A model generated the notes under the pieces. That model ran no database searches and was not told the DNA's origin. It saw only the letters and a program-made list of their open reading frames with translations. From assembly GCA_964510205.1 (NCBI GenBank), contig CAZEBW010000047.1, forward strand, positions 1 through 28,385: a stretch of DNA of 28,385 bases. The letters are read 5' to 3'. Both the position numbers and the translations under genes were made by a program. Numbering within the stretch: the first letter of the stretch is position 1; every line of letters begins with the position of its first letter. This DNA comes from CAZEBW01 sp964510205 (GTDB lineage: Bacteria; Chloroflexota; Anaerolineae; VGOG01). Of the stretch, positions 1 to 7,309 are shown in pieces.

Positions 1-1
1 G

Positions 2-331
2 TTCCAGCAGATCACCCGCCGCCACCACGACTTCTGCATCGCCGGCGTCGCGGTCTTAGTGACGCTGGATGAGGAGGGTCAATGCGAGCAGGCGAAGCTG
101 GTCTTCCTGAGCGCGGGCGACGGCCCCGTCGTTGCCCACCAGGCGGCGGAGATGCTCCAGGGGCAAGTGTCTACCCCAGAGCTCATCCAGGCAGCGGCCG
201 AGAAAGCCGCCGAAGATGAAATTGACCCCGGCAGCGACATCCACGCTTCGGCGGAATACCGTCGGCACCTGTCCAAAGTGCTGGCCCGCCGAACCCTGAC
301 CCAAGCTTTCGCAAGATCAAGGAATCAGTGA
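2..331 (+). CDS. Molybdenum hydroxylase FAD-binding subunit, C-terminal part (CoxM/XdhB-like), 5' truncated
   Basis: The open frame enters from the window edge (first full codon at position 2) and ends at 331, giving about 109 residues. The segment matches the C-terminal domain of the FAD subunit of xanthine dehydrogenase/CO dehydrogenase-type enzymes: a strand ending in GVAVLVTLDEEG, then a helical tail containing HASAEYRRHLSKVLARRTL, the usual end of this family. The FAD-binding motifs lie upstream of the window. In the holoenzyme this subunit takes electrons from the 2Fe-2S subunit and passes them to an external acceptor. The next two genes are the 2Fe-2S and Mo subunits, which gives the classical medium-small-large order. 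The last codons run into a GGAATCAG-type repeat cluster. Substrate cannot be inferred from this fragment. Confidence 0.88.
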   Translation, partial: FQQITRRHHDFCIAGVAVLVTLDEEGQCEQAKLVFLSAGDGPVVAHQAAEMLQGQVSTPELIQAAAEKAAEDEIDPGSDIHASAEYRRHLSKVLARRTLTQAFARSRNQ

Positions 332-377
332 TCAGTGACCAGGGAATCAGGGCATCTTCTGATTTCCTGATTCTCTA
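318..377. repeat. Intergenic GGAATCAG/CTGATTCC repeat cluster
   Basis: Direct and inverted copies of GGAATCAG and its complement CTGATTCC fill the gap between the FAD and 2Fe-2S genes and overlap the end of the FAD gene. The same word family fills 5603-5687. The copies could form a hairpin in the transcript. No terminator T-run is present. Confidence 0.7.
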
Positions 378-393
378 ATCGAAGGAGACTGCT

Positions 394-870
394 ATGAATG
401 ACCTATTCAACGTGAAACTCACCGTAAACGGCGCCCCATACGAACGCGACGTCGAGCCGCGCCTGCTGCTGAGCGACTTCCTGCGCCACGACCTGGGCCT
501 GACCGGCACCCACGTTGGCTGCGAGCACGGCGTGTGCGGCGCCTGCACCATCCTCTTCGACGGGGAGCCCGTGCGGTCCTGCCTGATGTTCGCCGTGCAG
601 GCCGACGGCCACCGCATCACCACCGTCGAGGCGTTGGGGGCCATGGATGATCTGCACCCCCTTCAGGAAGCCTTTCGCGAATCCCACGCGGTGCAATGCG
701 GCTTCTGCACCCCCGGCTTCCTGATGTCCTTGACACCCTTCCTGGAAGAGAACCCCGATCCCACCGAAGAGGAAATCCGCGAGGCCATCTCCGGAAACCT
801 CTGCCGCTGCACCGGCTATCAGCACATCGTTGATGCGGTGAAATTGGCAGCCGAAAAGATGAGATCGTGA
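394..870 (+). CDS. Molybdenum hydroxylase 2Fe-2S subunit (CoxS-like)
   Basis: A 158-aa protein of the usual size for the small iron-sulfur subunit of the xanthine oxidase family. The N-terminal plant-ferredoxin-type cluster is ligated by Cys43, Cys48, Cys51 and Cys63 (motif GCEHGVCGAC). The C-terminal helical cluster domain carries Cys102, Cys105, Cys137 and Cys139 (QCGFCTPG and GNLCRCTGY). It relays electrons from the molybdenum centre to the FAD subunit. The ATG at 394 follows a GAAGGAGA ribosome-binding site. The gene sits between the FAD subunit and the Mo subunit. Its stop codon lies inside a GTGAAACGT repeat cluster. Confidence 0.95.
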   Translation: MNDLFNVKLTVNGAPYERDVEPRLLLSDFLRHDLGLTGTHVGCEHGVCGACTILFDGEPVRSCLMFAVQADGHRITTVEALGAMDDLHPLQEAFRESHAVQCGFCTPGFLMSLTPFLEENPDPTEEEIREAISGNLCRCTGYQHIVDAVKLAAEKMRS

Positions 871-943
871 AACGTGAAACGTAATACGTGAAACGTAATA
901 CGCAATACGCAATACGCTTCACGTTTCACGCCTCACGTTTCAC
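867..943. repeat. GTGAAACGT/ACGCAATACG inverted-repeat cluster
   Basis: Tandem variants of GTGAAACGTAATAC and ACGCAATACGC are closed by inverted copies. GTGAAACGTGA at 867-877 is complementary to TCACGTTTCAC at 933-943. The cluster begins at the stop codon of the 2Fe-2S gene and ends just before the ribosome-binding site of the Mo subunit gene. Relatives occur at 3295-3351 and 11054-11120. Confidence 0.8.
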
Positions 944-967
944 AGTGTATTTAGAGAGGAGTGAACC

Positions 968-3310
968 ATGACAGAAAAATACGTTGGAAAACGCATGACC
1001 CGAACCGAAGACCCGCGCCTGCTGACCGGGCAAGGTCTGTATGTGGATGACGTAGAGATACATGGCATGCTCTACGCCGCCTTTCTGCGCAGCGACTACG
1101 CCCACGCGCGCATCAAGAGCATAGATGTCTCCGCAGCCCGCAGCCGGCCGGGGGTAGTGGCCGTCTACACCGCCGAAGACCTGGGCGACTTGTGGCAGCA
1201 CGGCCCCCCGCTGGTGCCCGCGCCGCATTCCGTCGAAGGCGTGACCTTCCACTCCCGCACCCAGGTGACTCTGGCCAAAGGCAAAACCCGCTACGTTGGC
1301 GAGGCAATCGCCGTGGTCTACGCCGAAAGCCGCTACATCGCCGAAGATGCCCTTGAGGACATCGTGGTTGATTACGAACCTCTGGAAGTTGCGGCAGATT
1401 TGGAGCAAGCCCTGGAGCCAGACGCGCCGCTCGTCCACGAAGACCTGGATTCCAACCTGGCCTCTCACCTCGTTCAAGAGAAGGGCGACTACGCAGCGGC
1501 GCGAGAGAAGGCCGACCTGGTCATCCAGCGGCGCTTCATCATTGATCGGGGCGCGGCGGCGGCGATGGAGAATCGGGGCCTCGTGGCTCAGTGGGATGAG
1601 AAAGGCCAACATCTGACCCTGTGGGACACCACCCAGGCGCCCATCCCCGTCCGCAACGGCCTAGCCAGGATATTGGGCCTGTCTGAGTCCCAGGTTCGGG
1701 TGATCGCCCCCTTCGTGGGCGGCGGCTTTGGCCCCAAGATCATGATGTTTCTGCCTGAGGAAGTTCTCGTTCCCTGGGGGGCGATGCAATTGAACCGCCC
1801 GGTCAAGTGGATCGAAGACCGGCGGGAGAACTTCTTCGCCACCACCCAGGAGCGAGGGCAGATCCACGACGCCGAGATCGCAGTCACCAACGATGGACAC
1901 ATCTTGGGGGTGAGCCACGAATTCCTGCACGACACCGGCGCCTATAACCCCTACGGCCTGACCATTCCCCTCAACACGCAAAGTCACTCCATGGGTGCAT
2001 ACGACGTCCCCAACTACTACAGCGACATGAAAGTCGTGTTCACCAACAAGATGATCACCACCCCCGTGCGCGGGGCTGGCCGACCACAAGGAATCTACTT
2101 GATGGAACGGCTGGTGGACATCGCCGCCAAAGAGCTGGACATGGATCCGATTGAAATCCGCAAACGCAACTTCATCCCGCCCGACGCCTTCCCCTACAAC
2201 CACCAGATCATTGACCAGGCCTTCGCGGCCCTAGTCTTCGACAGCGGGAACTACCTGGCGACGTTGGAGAAGGCAGTGGACATGATCGGCTACGAGCAAT
2301 TCGTAAGAGAGGAACAGCCGCGTCTGCGCGCCGAGGGCCGGCACGTGGGCATCGGCGTCGTCTCCTTCGTGGAGACCACCGGCGTCGGCCCTTACGAGGG
2401 ATCGCGAGTCACCATCGAAGCCAGCGGCAAGATCAGCGTGGCCACTGGCGTCGGCACCCAGGGACAGGGCCACTTCACCTCGTTTGCCCAGATCGTGGCC
2501 GACCAGTTGGGGGTGAGTCCGCGCGACGTGCGCATGGTGACCGGCGACACGTCGGAGTTCCACTGGGGGACGGGTACGTTCGCCAGCCGAGGGTCGGTGG
2601 TGGCGGCCAATGCCATCCACGCAGCGGCGGTAAACGTTCGCGCCAAGGTGCTCAAGCTGGCCAGCAAAGTGCTGGAAACGCCCGAAGAGGAGTTGCAGCT
2701 GGTGGACGGCCTGGTGCGAGTGGCCGACATTCCAGAGCAATCCATCAGCCTGGGCGAACTGGCAGTGCTGGCCAATCCCCTGCGCGGGGCAGTCGAGCCC
2801 GGCACCGAACCCGGCCTGGAATCCACCGACTACTACGGCCCGCAGTACGGGGCGGTCGCCAATGGCAGCCACGCCATGATCATCGAGGTGGACCCAGAGA
2901 CGATGATGGTGGACATCAAGCGCTACGTGGCCGTGGAAGACTGCGGCACGATGCTCAATCCCCTGATCGTGGATGGTCAGGTTCACGGCGGCGTGGCGTT
3001 GGGCATCGGCAACTCCTACTACGAGCAACTGATCTACGACGACAACGGGCAACTGCTCAACGCCTCCCTGGCGGACTATCTGATCCCTACAGCCTCCGAG
3101 GTTCCACGGATGGAGGTTGGACACGAGGAAACGAAGTCTCCGCTCAACGAGCTGGGCAGTAAGGGCGTCGGCGAAGCAGGGACCATCCCCGTTCCGGCCG
3201 TCTTCGCCCAGGCCCTGGAGAATGCCCTGGCGGACTACGACATCGAGATAACGGAGACGCCGATGAGTCCCAATAAGCTGTTTGAGCTACTGAAAAAACG
3301 TGAAACGTGA
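968..3310 (+). CDS. Molybdenum hydroxylase large subunit (CoxL-like, not form I CODH)
   Basis: A 780-aa molybdopterin-binding subunit of the xanthine dehydrogenase/aldehyde oxidase/CO dehydrogenase family. Visible landmarks are the N-terminal hammerhead domain (GEAIAVVYAE near 111-120), the molybdopterin loop FVGGGFGPK near 249-257, the active-site loop VRGAGR at 368-373 and the catalytic glutamate in GVGEAG (Glu736). True form I aerobic CO dehydrogenases have AYRCSFR with a cysteine in the active-site loop. Here it is VRGAGR, so CO oxidation is unlikely and an N-heterocycle or aldehyde substrate is more probable. The ATG at 968 follows GAGAGGAGTGAACC. The last five codons and the stop are supplied by a GTGAAACGT repeat cluster. 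Confidence 0.93.
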   Translation: MTEKYVGKRMTRTEDPRLLTGQGLYVDDVEIHGMLYAAFLRSDYAHARIKSIDVSAARSRPGVVAVYTAEDLGDLWQHGPPLVPAPHSVEGVTFHSRTQVTLAKGKTRYVGEAIAVVYAESRYIAEDALEDIVVDYEPLEVAADLEQALEPDAPLVHEDLDSNLASHLVQEKGDYAAAREKADLVIQRRFIIDRGAAAAMENRGLVAQWDEKGQHLTLWDTTQAPIPVRNGLARILGLSESQVRVIAPFVGGGFGPKIMMFLPEEVLVPWGAMQLNRPVKWIEDRRENFFATTQERGQIHDAEIAVTNDGHILGVSHEFLHDTGAYNPYGLTIPLNTQSHSMGAYDVPNYYSDMKVVFTNKMITTPVRGAGRPQGIYLMERLVDIAAKELDMDPIEIRKRNFIPPDAFPYNHQIIDQAFAALVFDSGNYLATLEKAVDMIGYEQFVREEQPRLRAEGRHVGIGVVSFVETTGVGPYEGSRVTIEASGKISVATGVGTQGQGHFTSFAQIVADQLGVSPRDVRMVTGDTSEFHWGTGTFASRGSVVAANAIHAAAVNVRAKVLKLASKVLETPEEELQLVDGLVRVADIPEQSISLGELAVLANPLRGAVEPGTEPGLESTDYYGPQYGAVANGSHAMIIEVDPETMMVDIKRYVAVEDCGTMLNPLIVDGQVHGGVALGIGNSYYEQLIYDDNGQLLNASLADYLIPTASEVPRMEVGHEETKSPLNELGSKGVGEAGTIPVPAVFAQALENALADYDIEITETPMSPNKLFELLKKRET

Positions 3311-3351
3311 AGACGTGAAACGTAACCATCACGCATCACGTTTCACGTTTT
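3295..3351. repeat. 16-bp GTGAAACGT-type inverted repeat
   Basis: AAAACGTGAAACGTGA at 3295-3310 is perfectly complementary to TCACGTTTCACGTTTT at 3336-3351. The left arm includes the final codons (KRET) and the stop of the Mo subunit gene. It could act as an mRNA hairpin between large subunit and coxG-like gene. Confidence 0.85.
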
Positions 3352-3378
3352 ACGCATCATACCAGGAGGAAAAACACA

Positions 3379-3840
3379 GTGAAAGTACAAGGTGAATACG
3401 TCTTTGACGGCCCCCGCGAGGAGGTCTGGGAACTGCTGCGAGACCCGGAGGTGCTGGCCACCGCCCTGCCCGGCACGCAGAGCCTGACCCCAATCAGCGA
3501 AAACGAGTACGAGGGCAAGATGCACGTTCGGGTGGGGCCCGTTTCGGGCGCCTTTTCCGGCCGAGTCATCGCCTCGAACGAAGTACCGCCCGAAAGCTAC
3601 ACCCTGACGGTAGAGGGCGAGGGCAAGGCCGCTTTCGTCAAGGCCAGCGGCGATGTGCAACTGATTGACCAGGGCGACGACACGACGCTCATGAAATATG
3701 CCGGCGAGTTTCAAGTCGGAGGTAAGCTGGTCAGCGTGGGCCAGCGGCTGATTGACAGCATAAGCAAGAGGATGCTGCGCCACGGGCTAGATACCATGAA
3801 CAAAGCGTTGCAGGAGCGCATGTCGGAGGCCGGAGGCTAG
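3379..3840 (+). CDS. CoxG-like SRPBCC-fold protein
   Basis: A 153-aa protein of the carbon monoxide dehydrogenase subunit G (CoxG) family. The start has the typical form G-Y-F-PR-VW-L--DPE-LA-LPG, followed by the SRPBCC beta-sheet (VRVGPVSGAFSG, GDVQLIDQ, AGEFQVGGKLVSVGQRLI). CoxG proteins accompany molybdenum hydroxylase genes and are thought to help maturation or membrane association. This is not a catalytic subunit. The GTG start at 3379 is supported by AGGAGGAAAAA 8-9 bases upstream. It is the last gene of the first hydroxylase set. Confidence 0.9.
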   Translation: MKVQGEYVFDGPREEVWELLRDPEVLATALPGTQSLTPISENEYEGKMHVRVGPVSGAFSGRVIASNEVPPESYTLTVEGEGKAAFVKASGDVQLIDQGDDTTLMKYAGEFQVGGKLVSVGQRLIDSISKRMLRHGLDTMNKALQERMSEAGG

Positions 3841-3854
3841 GAGCTTGTCGGAGA

Positions 3855-3955
3855 AGACTTCGGAAGTCTCCATAATAGCTCGAGTTTGCAGGGATTTCAG
3901 GCGATTTCAAGCAGTTGATGCACCAAGAGTTCTGAGATTAAGACTTCCGAAGTCT
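3855..3955. repeat. Paired AGACTTC-N-GAAGTCT palindromes
   Basis: Positions 3855-3869 read AGACTTCGGAAGTCT and positions 3941-3955 read AGACTTCCGAAGTCT. Each is a 7-bp palindrome around one central base, and the two copies are reverse complements of each other. The second ends 21 bases before the -35 box at 3977. It could be a regulator-binding pair or part of a dispersed intergenic repeat. Confidence 0.7.
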
Positions 3956-3976
3956 GGGAGCACACACCCTAGCCTT

Positions 3977-4005
3977 TTGACATTCTCAAATCTGCATGTT
4001 ATAAT
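3977..4005 (+). promoter_or_regulatory. Consensus sigma70-type promoter of the BMP transporter operon
   Basis: TTGACA at 3977-3982 and TATAAT at 4000-4005 are separated by exactly 17 bases, a perfect match to the housekeeping promoter consensus. Transcription would start near 4012, leaving a leader of roughly 270 nt before the lipoprotein start at 4286. Confidence 0.85.
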
Positions 4006-4057
4006 ATCACGCGGTGGACGAGCCAAGATGCAGGTCAGGAAAGACAGTACGCTGAAG

Positions 4058-4190
4058 GAGATCTCCCGGAAAGTCCTTGGGAATGCTCCCAGCCCCCGTC
4101 CCCTGTTAGCGAAGCGGCGGCGTCGCCAGCGAAATCACCTCGCGGAAATCGCCCCGGGGACGGGGCTCAGAGCGCTTTCCGGGAGAACTC
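4058..4190 (+). ncRNA. Candidate structured leader RNA (possible riboswitch), unknown family
   Basis: Two nested long stems are visible. The outer stem pairs TCTCCCGGAAAG (4062-4073) with CTTTCCGGGAGA (4175-4186), and continues as GAG (4058-4060) with CTC (4188-4190) past one mismatch. The inner stem pairs AGCCCC-C-GTCCCC (4091-4103) with GGGGACGGGGCT (4156-4167), leaving one bulged C. The enclosed loop contains GGCGGCGTCGCC and two GCGAAAT-like elements. It lies in the predicted transcript between promoter and transporter gene, where a purine- or nucleoside-responsive element would be expected. I could not match it to the conserved core of any riboswitch I know, including the purine and guanidine classes. 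Confidence 0.5.
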
Positions 4191-4229
4191 TGAAGTGGAA
4201 AGGGGGTGAGGGGCCTCAGGGAATGAGCT

Positions 4230-4248
4230 AAACGAAAGCGTTTCGTTT
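4230..4248. promoter_or_regulatory. Palindromic operator-like site (LacI/CRE-like)
   Basis: AAACGAAAGCGTTTCGTTT is a palindrome with perfect 8-bp arms around GCG. It lies 37 bases before the lipoprotein start codon. The AAAGCGTTT core resembles operators of LacI-family regulators and catabolite responsive elements. Because it lies over 200 bases downstream of the predicted promoter, it could be a roadblock operator or an mRNA hairpin instead. No regulator gene is present in the window. Confidence 0.5.
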
Positions 4249-4285
4249 CCAGTCACTCTATTCAAATCCAAGGAGGAAGAAAGAA

Positions 4286-5590
4286 ATGAAGAAGCTGACC
4301 GTATTACTAGTCATCGCGGCGGTATTGGCCAGCCTCGCAGCCGCCTGCGCTGCGCCCACCCCTGAGGTGGTCGAGAAGGAGGTCGTGGTCGAGAAAGAGG
4401 TTCCGGTCACCGTCGAGGTGGAGAAGGAAGTGGTCAAAGCAGTGGAAGTGAAAGAGGGTGCTACGCTGGCGATCGAGCACTTCAGCATCATTGAGGGCAC
4501 GACTTGGTCTGGAGCCCACCATCGCGCCGGACAGCGAATCGCCGAGAAATATCCCGATGTGGAATACATCTACCGAGAGGAAGTGATGCCCGACGTCACC
4601 GTTCCCTTCGCCGAAGAGATGATCTCAGAAGGGGCGGACATCGTCGTAGGGAACGCCGAGTTCATGGGACTGCCCTTGAAAGATATCGCTGACAAGTACC
4701 CGGACGTTTACTTTGTATCCATCATTGCCAGCGATCTGACCACCAAGAGGAACTTCATCCGCCTCTTCCCCAGACAATATCAGGCGCTGTACCTGGAAGG
4801 CCTCATCGCTGGGGCGTTAACCGAGACAGGCAACATCGGCATCGTCTCGGCATTCCCATGTGTTCAGGTCATCCGGCGGCAGGCGGGCTTCTACCTGGGG
4901 GTGCAGGATGCAGCAGAGTTGCTTGGCAAAGACATCACGGTGTACGTGAAGTACGCCGGCGACTGGTACCTGCCCACGGAAGAGCGAGACATCGCCAAGA
5001 CCTTGGTCTCTCAGTACAACGTTGATGTCTTAACCCACCAGACCGATTCCGGGTCTCCTCTGGACGTGGCCCAAGAAGAGGGCATCTGGTTCGTGGGGAA
5101 GGACATGGACATCGTGGGGTTCTACGGCTGGTCGAGCACGGATACCGTGGCCATATCGTTCGACACGCGCTGGGAGGTCCTCTACGAGAAGATCGTCAAG
5201 GACTGGATGACTGGCGATCAAAATCCAGAGACAATTCTGTACCTGGGCATGGAGGACAAGATGATCCTGGCTGATGGCACAGAAGTCCTAACCGTTGATA
5301 TCATGAACGACAACAAGGTAGGCGTTGACGCCATCAGTCCAAAGGCGCTACCACTGATTCCGGACGAGATCGTGGAGCTCGTGGAGACAAGAAGAGACCA
5401 GATGATCAAAGGGGTGTGGGATCCCTTCTTCGAGCACGAGTTTGTAAGCAACGGAACCGGCTTGGACCTAGAAGGTTTGCCGGTCCCAGCGGCAGGGACA
5501 GTGGTCAAGCCGGCTGGCACAATGCAATCGGACGCATGGCTGCTCTCAGAGTTCAACTTCGACCTGGAAGGCACGGTGGTGCTGGAGTAA
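4286..5590 (+). CDS. BMP-family ABC transporter substrate-binding lipoprotein
   Basis: A 434-aa protein. Residues 1-20 form a lipoprotein signal peptide ending in SLAAA before the lipidated Cys21. Residues 22-60 form the Val/Glu/Lys linker typical of Chloroflexota binding proteins. The rest matches the Bmp/PnrA basic membrane protein family (PF02608): AHHRAGQRIAEKYPDV, GADIVVGNAEFMGLPL, RLFPRQYQALYLEGLIAGAL and GNIGIVSAFPCVQVIRRQAGFYLGVQ. Known PnrA/BmpA-type members bind purine nucleosides, and relatives bind other nucleoside-like ligands. A GGAGGAAGAAAG ribosome-binding site precedes the ATG at 4286. With the following ATPase and two permeases it forms a complete importer. Confidence 0.93.
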   Translation: MKKLTVLLVIAAVLASLAAACAAPTPEVVEKEVVVEKEVPVTVEVEKEVVKAVEVKEGATLAIEHFSIIEGTTWSGAHHRAGQRIAEKYPDVEYIYREEVMPDVTVPFAEEMISEGADIVVGNAEFMGLPLKDIADKYPDVYFVSIIASDLTTKRNFIRLFPRQYQALYLEGLIAGALTETGNIGIVSAFPCVQVIRRQAGFYLGVQDAAELLGKDITVYVKYAGDWYLPTEERDIAKTLVSQYNVDVLTHQTDSGSPLDVAQEEGIWFVGKDMDIVGFYGWSSTDTVAISFDTRWEVLYEKIVKDWMTGDQNPETILYLGMEDKMILADGTEVLTVDIMNDNKVGVDAISPKALPLIPDEIVELVETRRDQMIKGVWDPFFEHEFVSNGTGLDLEGLPVPAAGTVVKPAGTMQSDAWLLSEFNFDLEGTVVLE

Positions 5591-5602
5591 GCAGCTACCC
5601 TT

Positions 5603-5687
5603 AAATCAGGGAATCGGGAAATCGGGGAATCAGGAAATCAGGGGATCGGGATGCAGTCCAGATTCCCTGTTCACTGATTCCCTGATC
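5603..5687. repeat. GGAATCRGG/CCTGATTCC repeat cluster
   Basis: Tandem GGGAATCGGG/AAATCAGG words are followed by inverted copies (GATTCCCTG, CTGATTCCCTGATC) and fill the gap between lipoprotein and ATPase genes. It is the same family as 318-377. It could fold into a hairpin separating lipoprotein expression from that of the membrane components. Confidence 0.75.
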
Positions 5688-5703
5688 GTTGAAGAGTGAC
5701 CCA

Positions 5704-7309
5704 ATGCAAAAAGAGCTCCTGGAAGGGATAGAACGGGGAGAGACGGTCTTGGAGACGCGGGGAATCACCAAGAGATTCCCAGGCGTGGTCGCCAATGACA
5801 ACATAGATTTCGAGATCAAAGCGGGCGAGATTCACGCTGTCCTGGGGGAGAACGGGGCTGGGAAGACGACCCTGATGAACATCCTGTTCGGGCTTCTGCA
5901 ACCCGACGAAGGCGAGATCTACATCGGCGGTCAAAGAGTCCACCTCAGATCGCCTCTGGACGCCATCGAACTGGGAATCGGAATGGTTCACCAGCACCGC
6001 AAGCTAATACCCGCTCACACGGTGATCGAGAACATCATCCTCGGCCATCCGAACGCTGGAGGCATTCTGGACCTGAAGCGGGCGGAGAAGGACCTCAAGA
6101 AGCTCTGCGAAAAATACGGATTCAACGTCCCCCTGAGAGCGAAGGTCTGGCAGCTTTCCGAAGGGGAAAAGCAGGCCGTGGAAATCCTGAAGACCCTCTA
6201 TCGCGGGGCCAAGGTCCTCATCTTCGACGAGCCAACGTCCGCGCTGACGCCTCCTGAGACAAAGAAGCTACTGGCCTCCATCCAAGCCATGTCCACAGAC
6301 GAGCTGGCCATCGTCCCCTTCATCACCCACAAGCTCCCCATCGTGCTGGCCATAAGCGACAGGGTCACGGTTCTGCGTCGAGGAAAAGTCACGGCCCGTC
6401 TGGAGACGGCGCACGTAACGGAGAAGGGCCTGGCCGAGAGAATGGTGGGGAGAGAAGTCATCTTCAGGATAGACCGGACCAAAGATGAAGCCACGCCTTC
6501 GGCTGCTCAGGAGAAGGGGAAACCCATCCTGCAAGTGGAAAACCTCTCTGCCCTCAGCGACAAGGGCTCCCCTGCTTTGAAAAGCGTTTCATTCTCCATA
6601 CGTGAAGGCGAGATCTTCGGCATCGCCGGCGTCTCCGGCAACGGGCAACACGAGCTCGCCGAGATTCTGGCTGGCCTTCGAAAGCCGGAGAGAGGTCGGG
6701 TGCTTTTCGAGGGAAGAGACATCACGGGATGCTCTATCCTCGAAAGGTGGCAGATGAGAATAGGCTACATTCCCTGCGAGCGAATGGACGTGGCCTCGAT
6801 CGGTGATTTCTCCCTGGTGGAGAATGTGGCCATGAACACCTACTTCGACGATGACTTCTGCCGGCGAGGGATTCTAGACTACCGGAAGATACGGAAGCTG
6901 ACAGAAGAAATCGTCTCCGAGTACGACGTGGCGGCCCCGAGCTCAGACACGAAGGCCAAGAACCTGTCCGGCGGGAACCTTNNNNNNNNNNCTTCAGAGG
7001 CTCATCTTGGCGCGCGTGCTCTCTCGCAAACCTCGGCTTCTGATCGCCAATCTGCCCACCCAGGGACTGGACGTCGGGGCGACGGAGTTCGTTCGCAACA
7101 AGCTCATGGAGGCGAGGAAGGAAGGAGCCGCCATTCTCCTGATCTCCGAGGACCTCGATGAGATCCTATCGCTGAGCGATTGGGTGGCGCCGATTTACGA
7201 GGGACAGTTCATGGACATCATTCCAGGGGACGAGGCCAAGAGGGAACGCGTGGGGGCCATGATGGCCGGTCTACACGTGGACGAGCCAGAGGGGGCAGAA
7301 GATCAATGA
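5704..7309 (+). CDS. ABC transporter double ATPase, nucleoside/sugar type (NupO/YufO-like), interrupted only by a scaffold gap
   Basis: A tandem ABC ATPase. Domain 1 has Walker A GENGAGKT near residues 48-55, signature LSEGEKQ, Walker B VLIFDEPTSAL and switch ITHKL. Domain 2 has the degenerate Walker A GVSGNGQ, signature LSGGN and Walker B LLIANLPTQGLD, as is normal for the Carb/nucleoside family. The gene contains ten Ns at 6982-6991. The codon before the gap (ctt, Leu) is repeated directly after it. Removing the Ns and the duplicated ctt restores one frame reading LSGGNLQRLILAR, giving about 530 aa, a normal length. The ATG at 5704 fits the family start. An in-frame TTG at 5689 is possible but has no better ribosome-binding site. 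The stop overlaps the next start (ATGA). Confidence 0.9.
6982..6991. other. Assembly gap (10 N)
   Basis: Ten consecutive N bases. The flanks read ...AACCTT before and CTTCAGAGG after, so the contigs probably overlap by CTT and nothing is missing. The frame change this produces in the ATPase gene is an assembly artefact. Confidence 0.9.

Larger units (their letters stand above)
3841..4285. other. 445-bp intergenic control region upstream of the BMP transporter operon
   Basis: I accept no gene here. It contains two AGACTTC-N-GAAGTCT palindromes, a consensus promoter, a structured leader and a palindromic operator-like site, listed separately. A 128-codon open frame (3845-4231) starts at TTG without a ribosome-binding site and consists of the translated hairpin arms. 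I treat it as spurious. Confidence 0.75.

Noticed and set aside
968..3310. True aerobic CO dehydrogenase (form I CoxL)
   Set aside because: The active-site loop reads VRGAGR. The form I signature AYRCSFR with the copper-binding cysteine is absent.
4058..4190. Known purine, guanidine-I or Moco riboswitch
   Set aside because: The stems are clear, but I could not find the conserved loop or junction sequences of these classes, so I left it unnamed.
3845..4231. 128-codon open frame upstream of the BMP lipoprotein
   Set aside because: It starts at TTG without a ribosome-binding site, crosses the consensus promoter and both arms of the leader stem-loop, and encodes an Arg/Pro-rich sequence with no recognisable family.
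6982..7161. Frameshifted or split ATPase gene
   Set aside because: The frame change coincides exactly with the ten-N scaffold gap and a duplicated ctt; removing both restores the gene.
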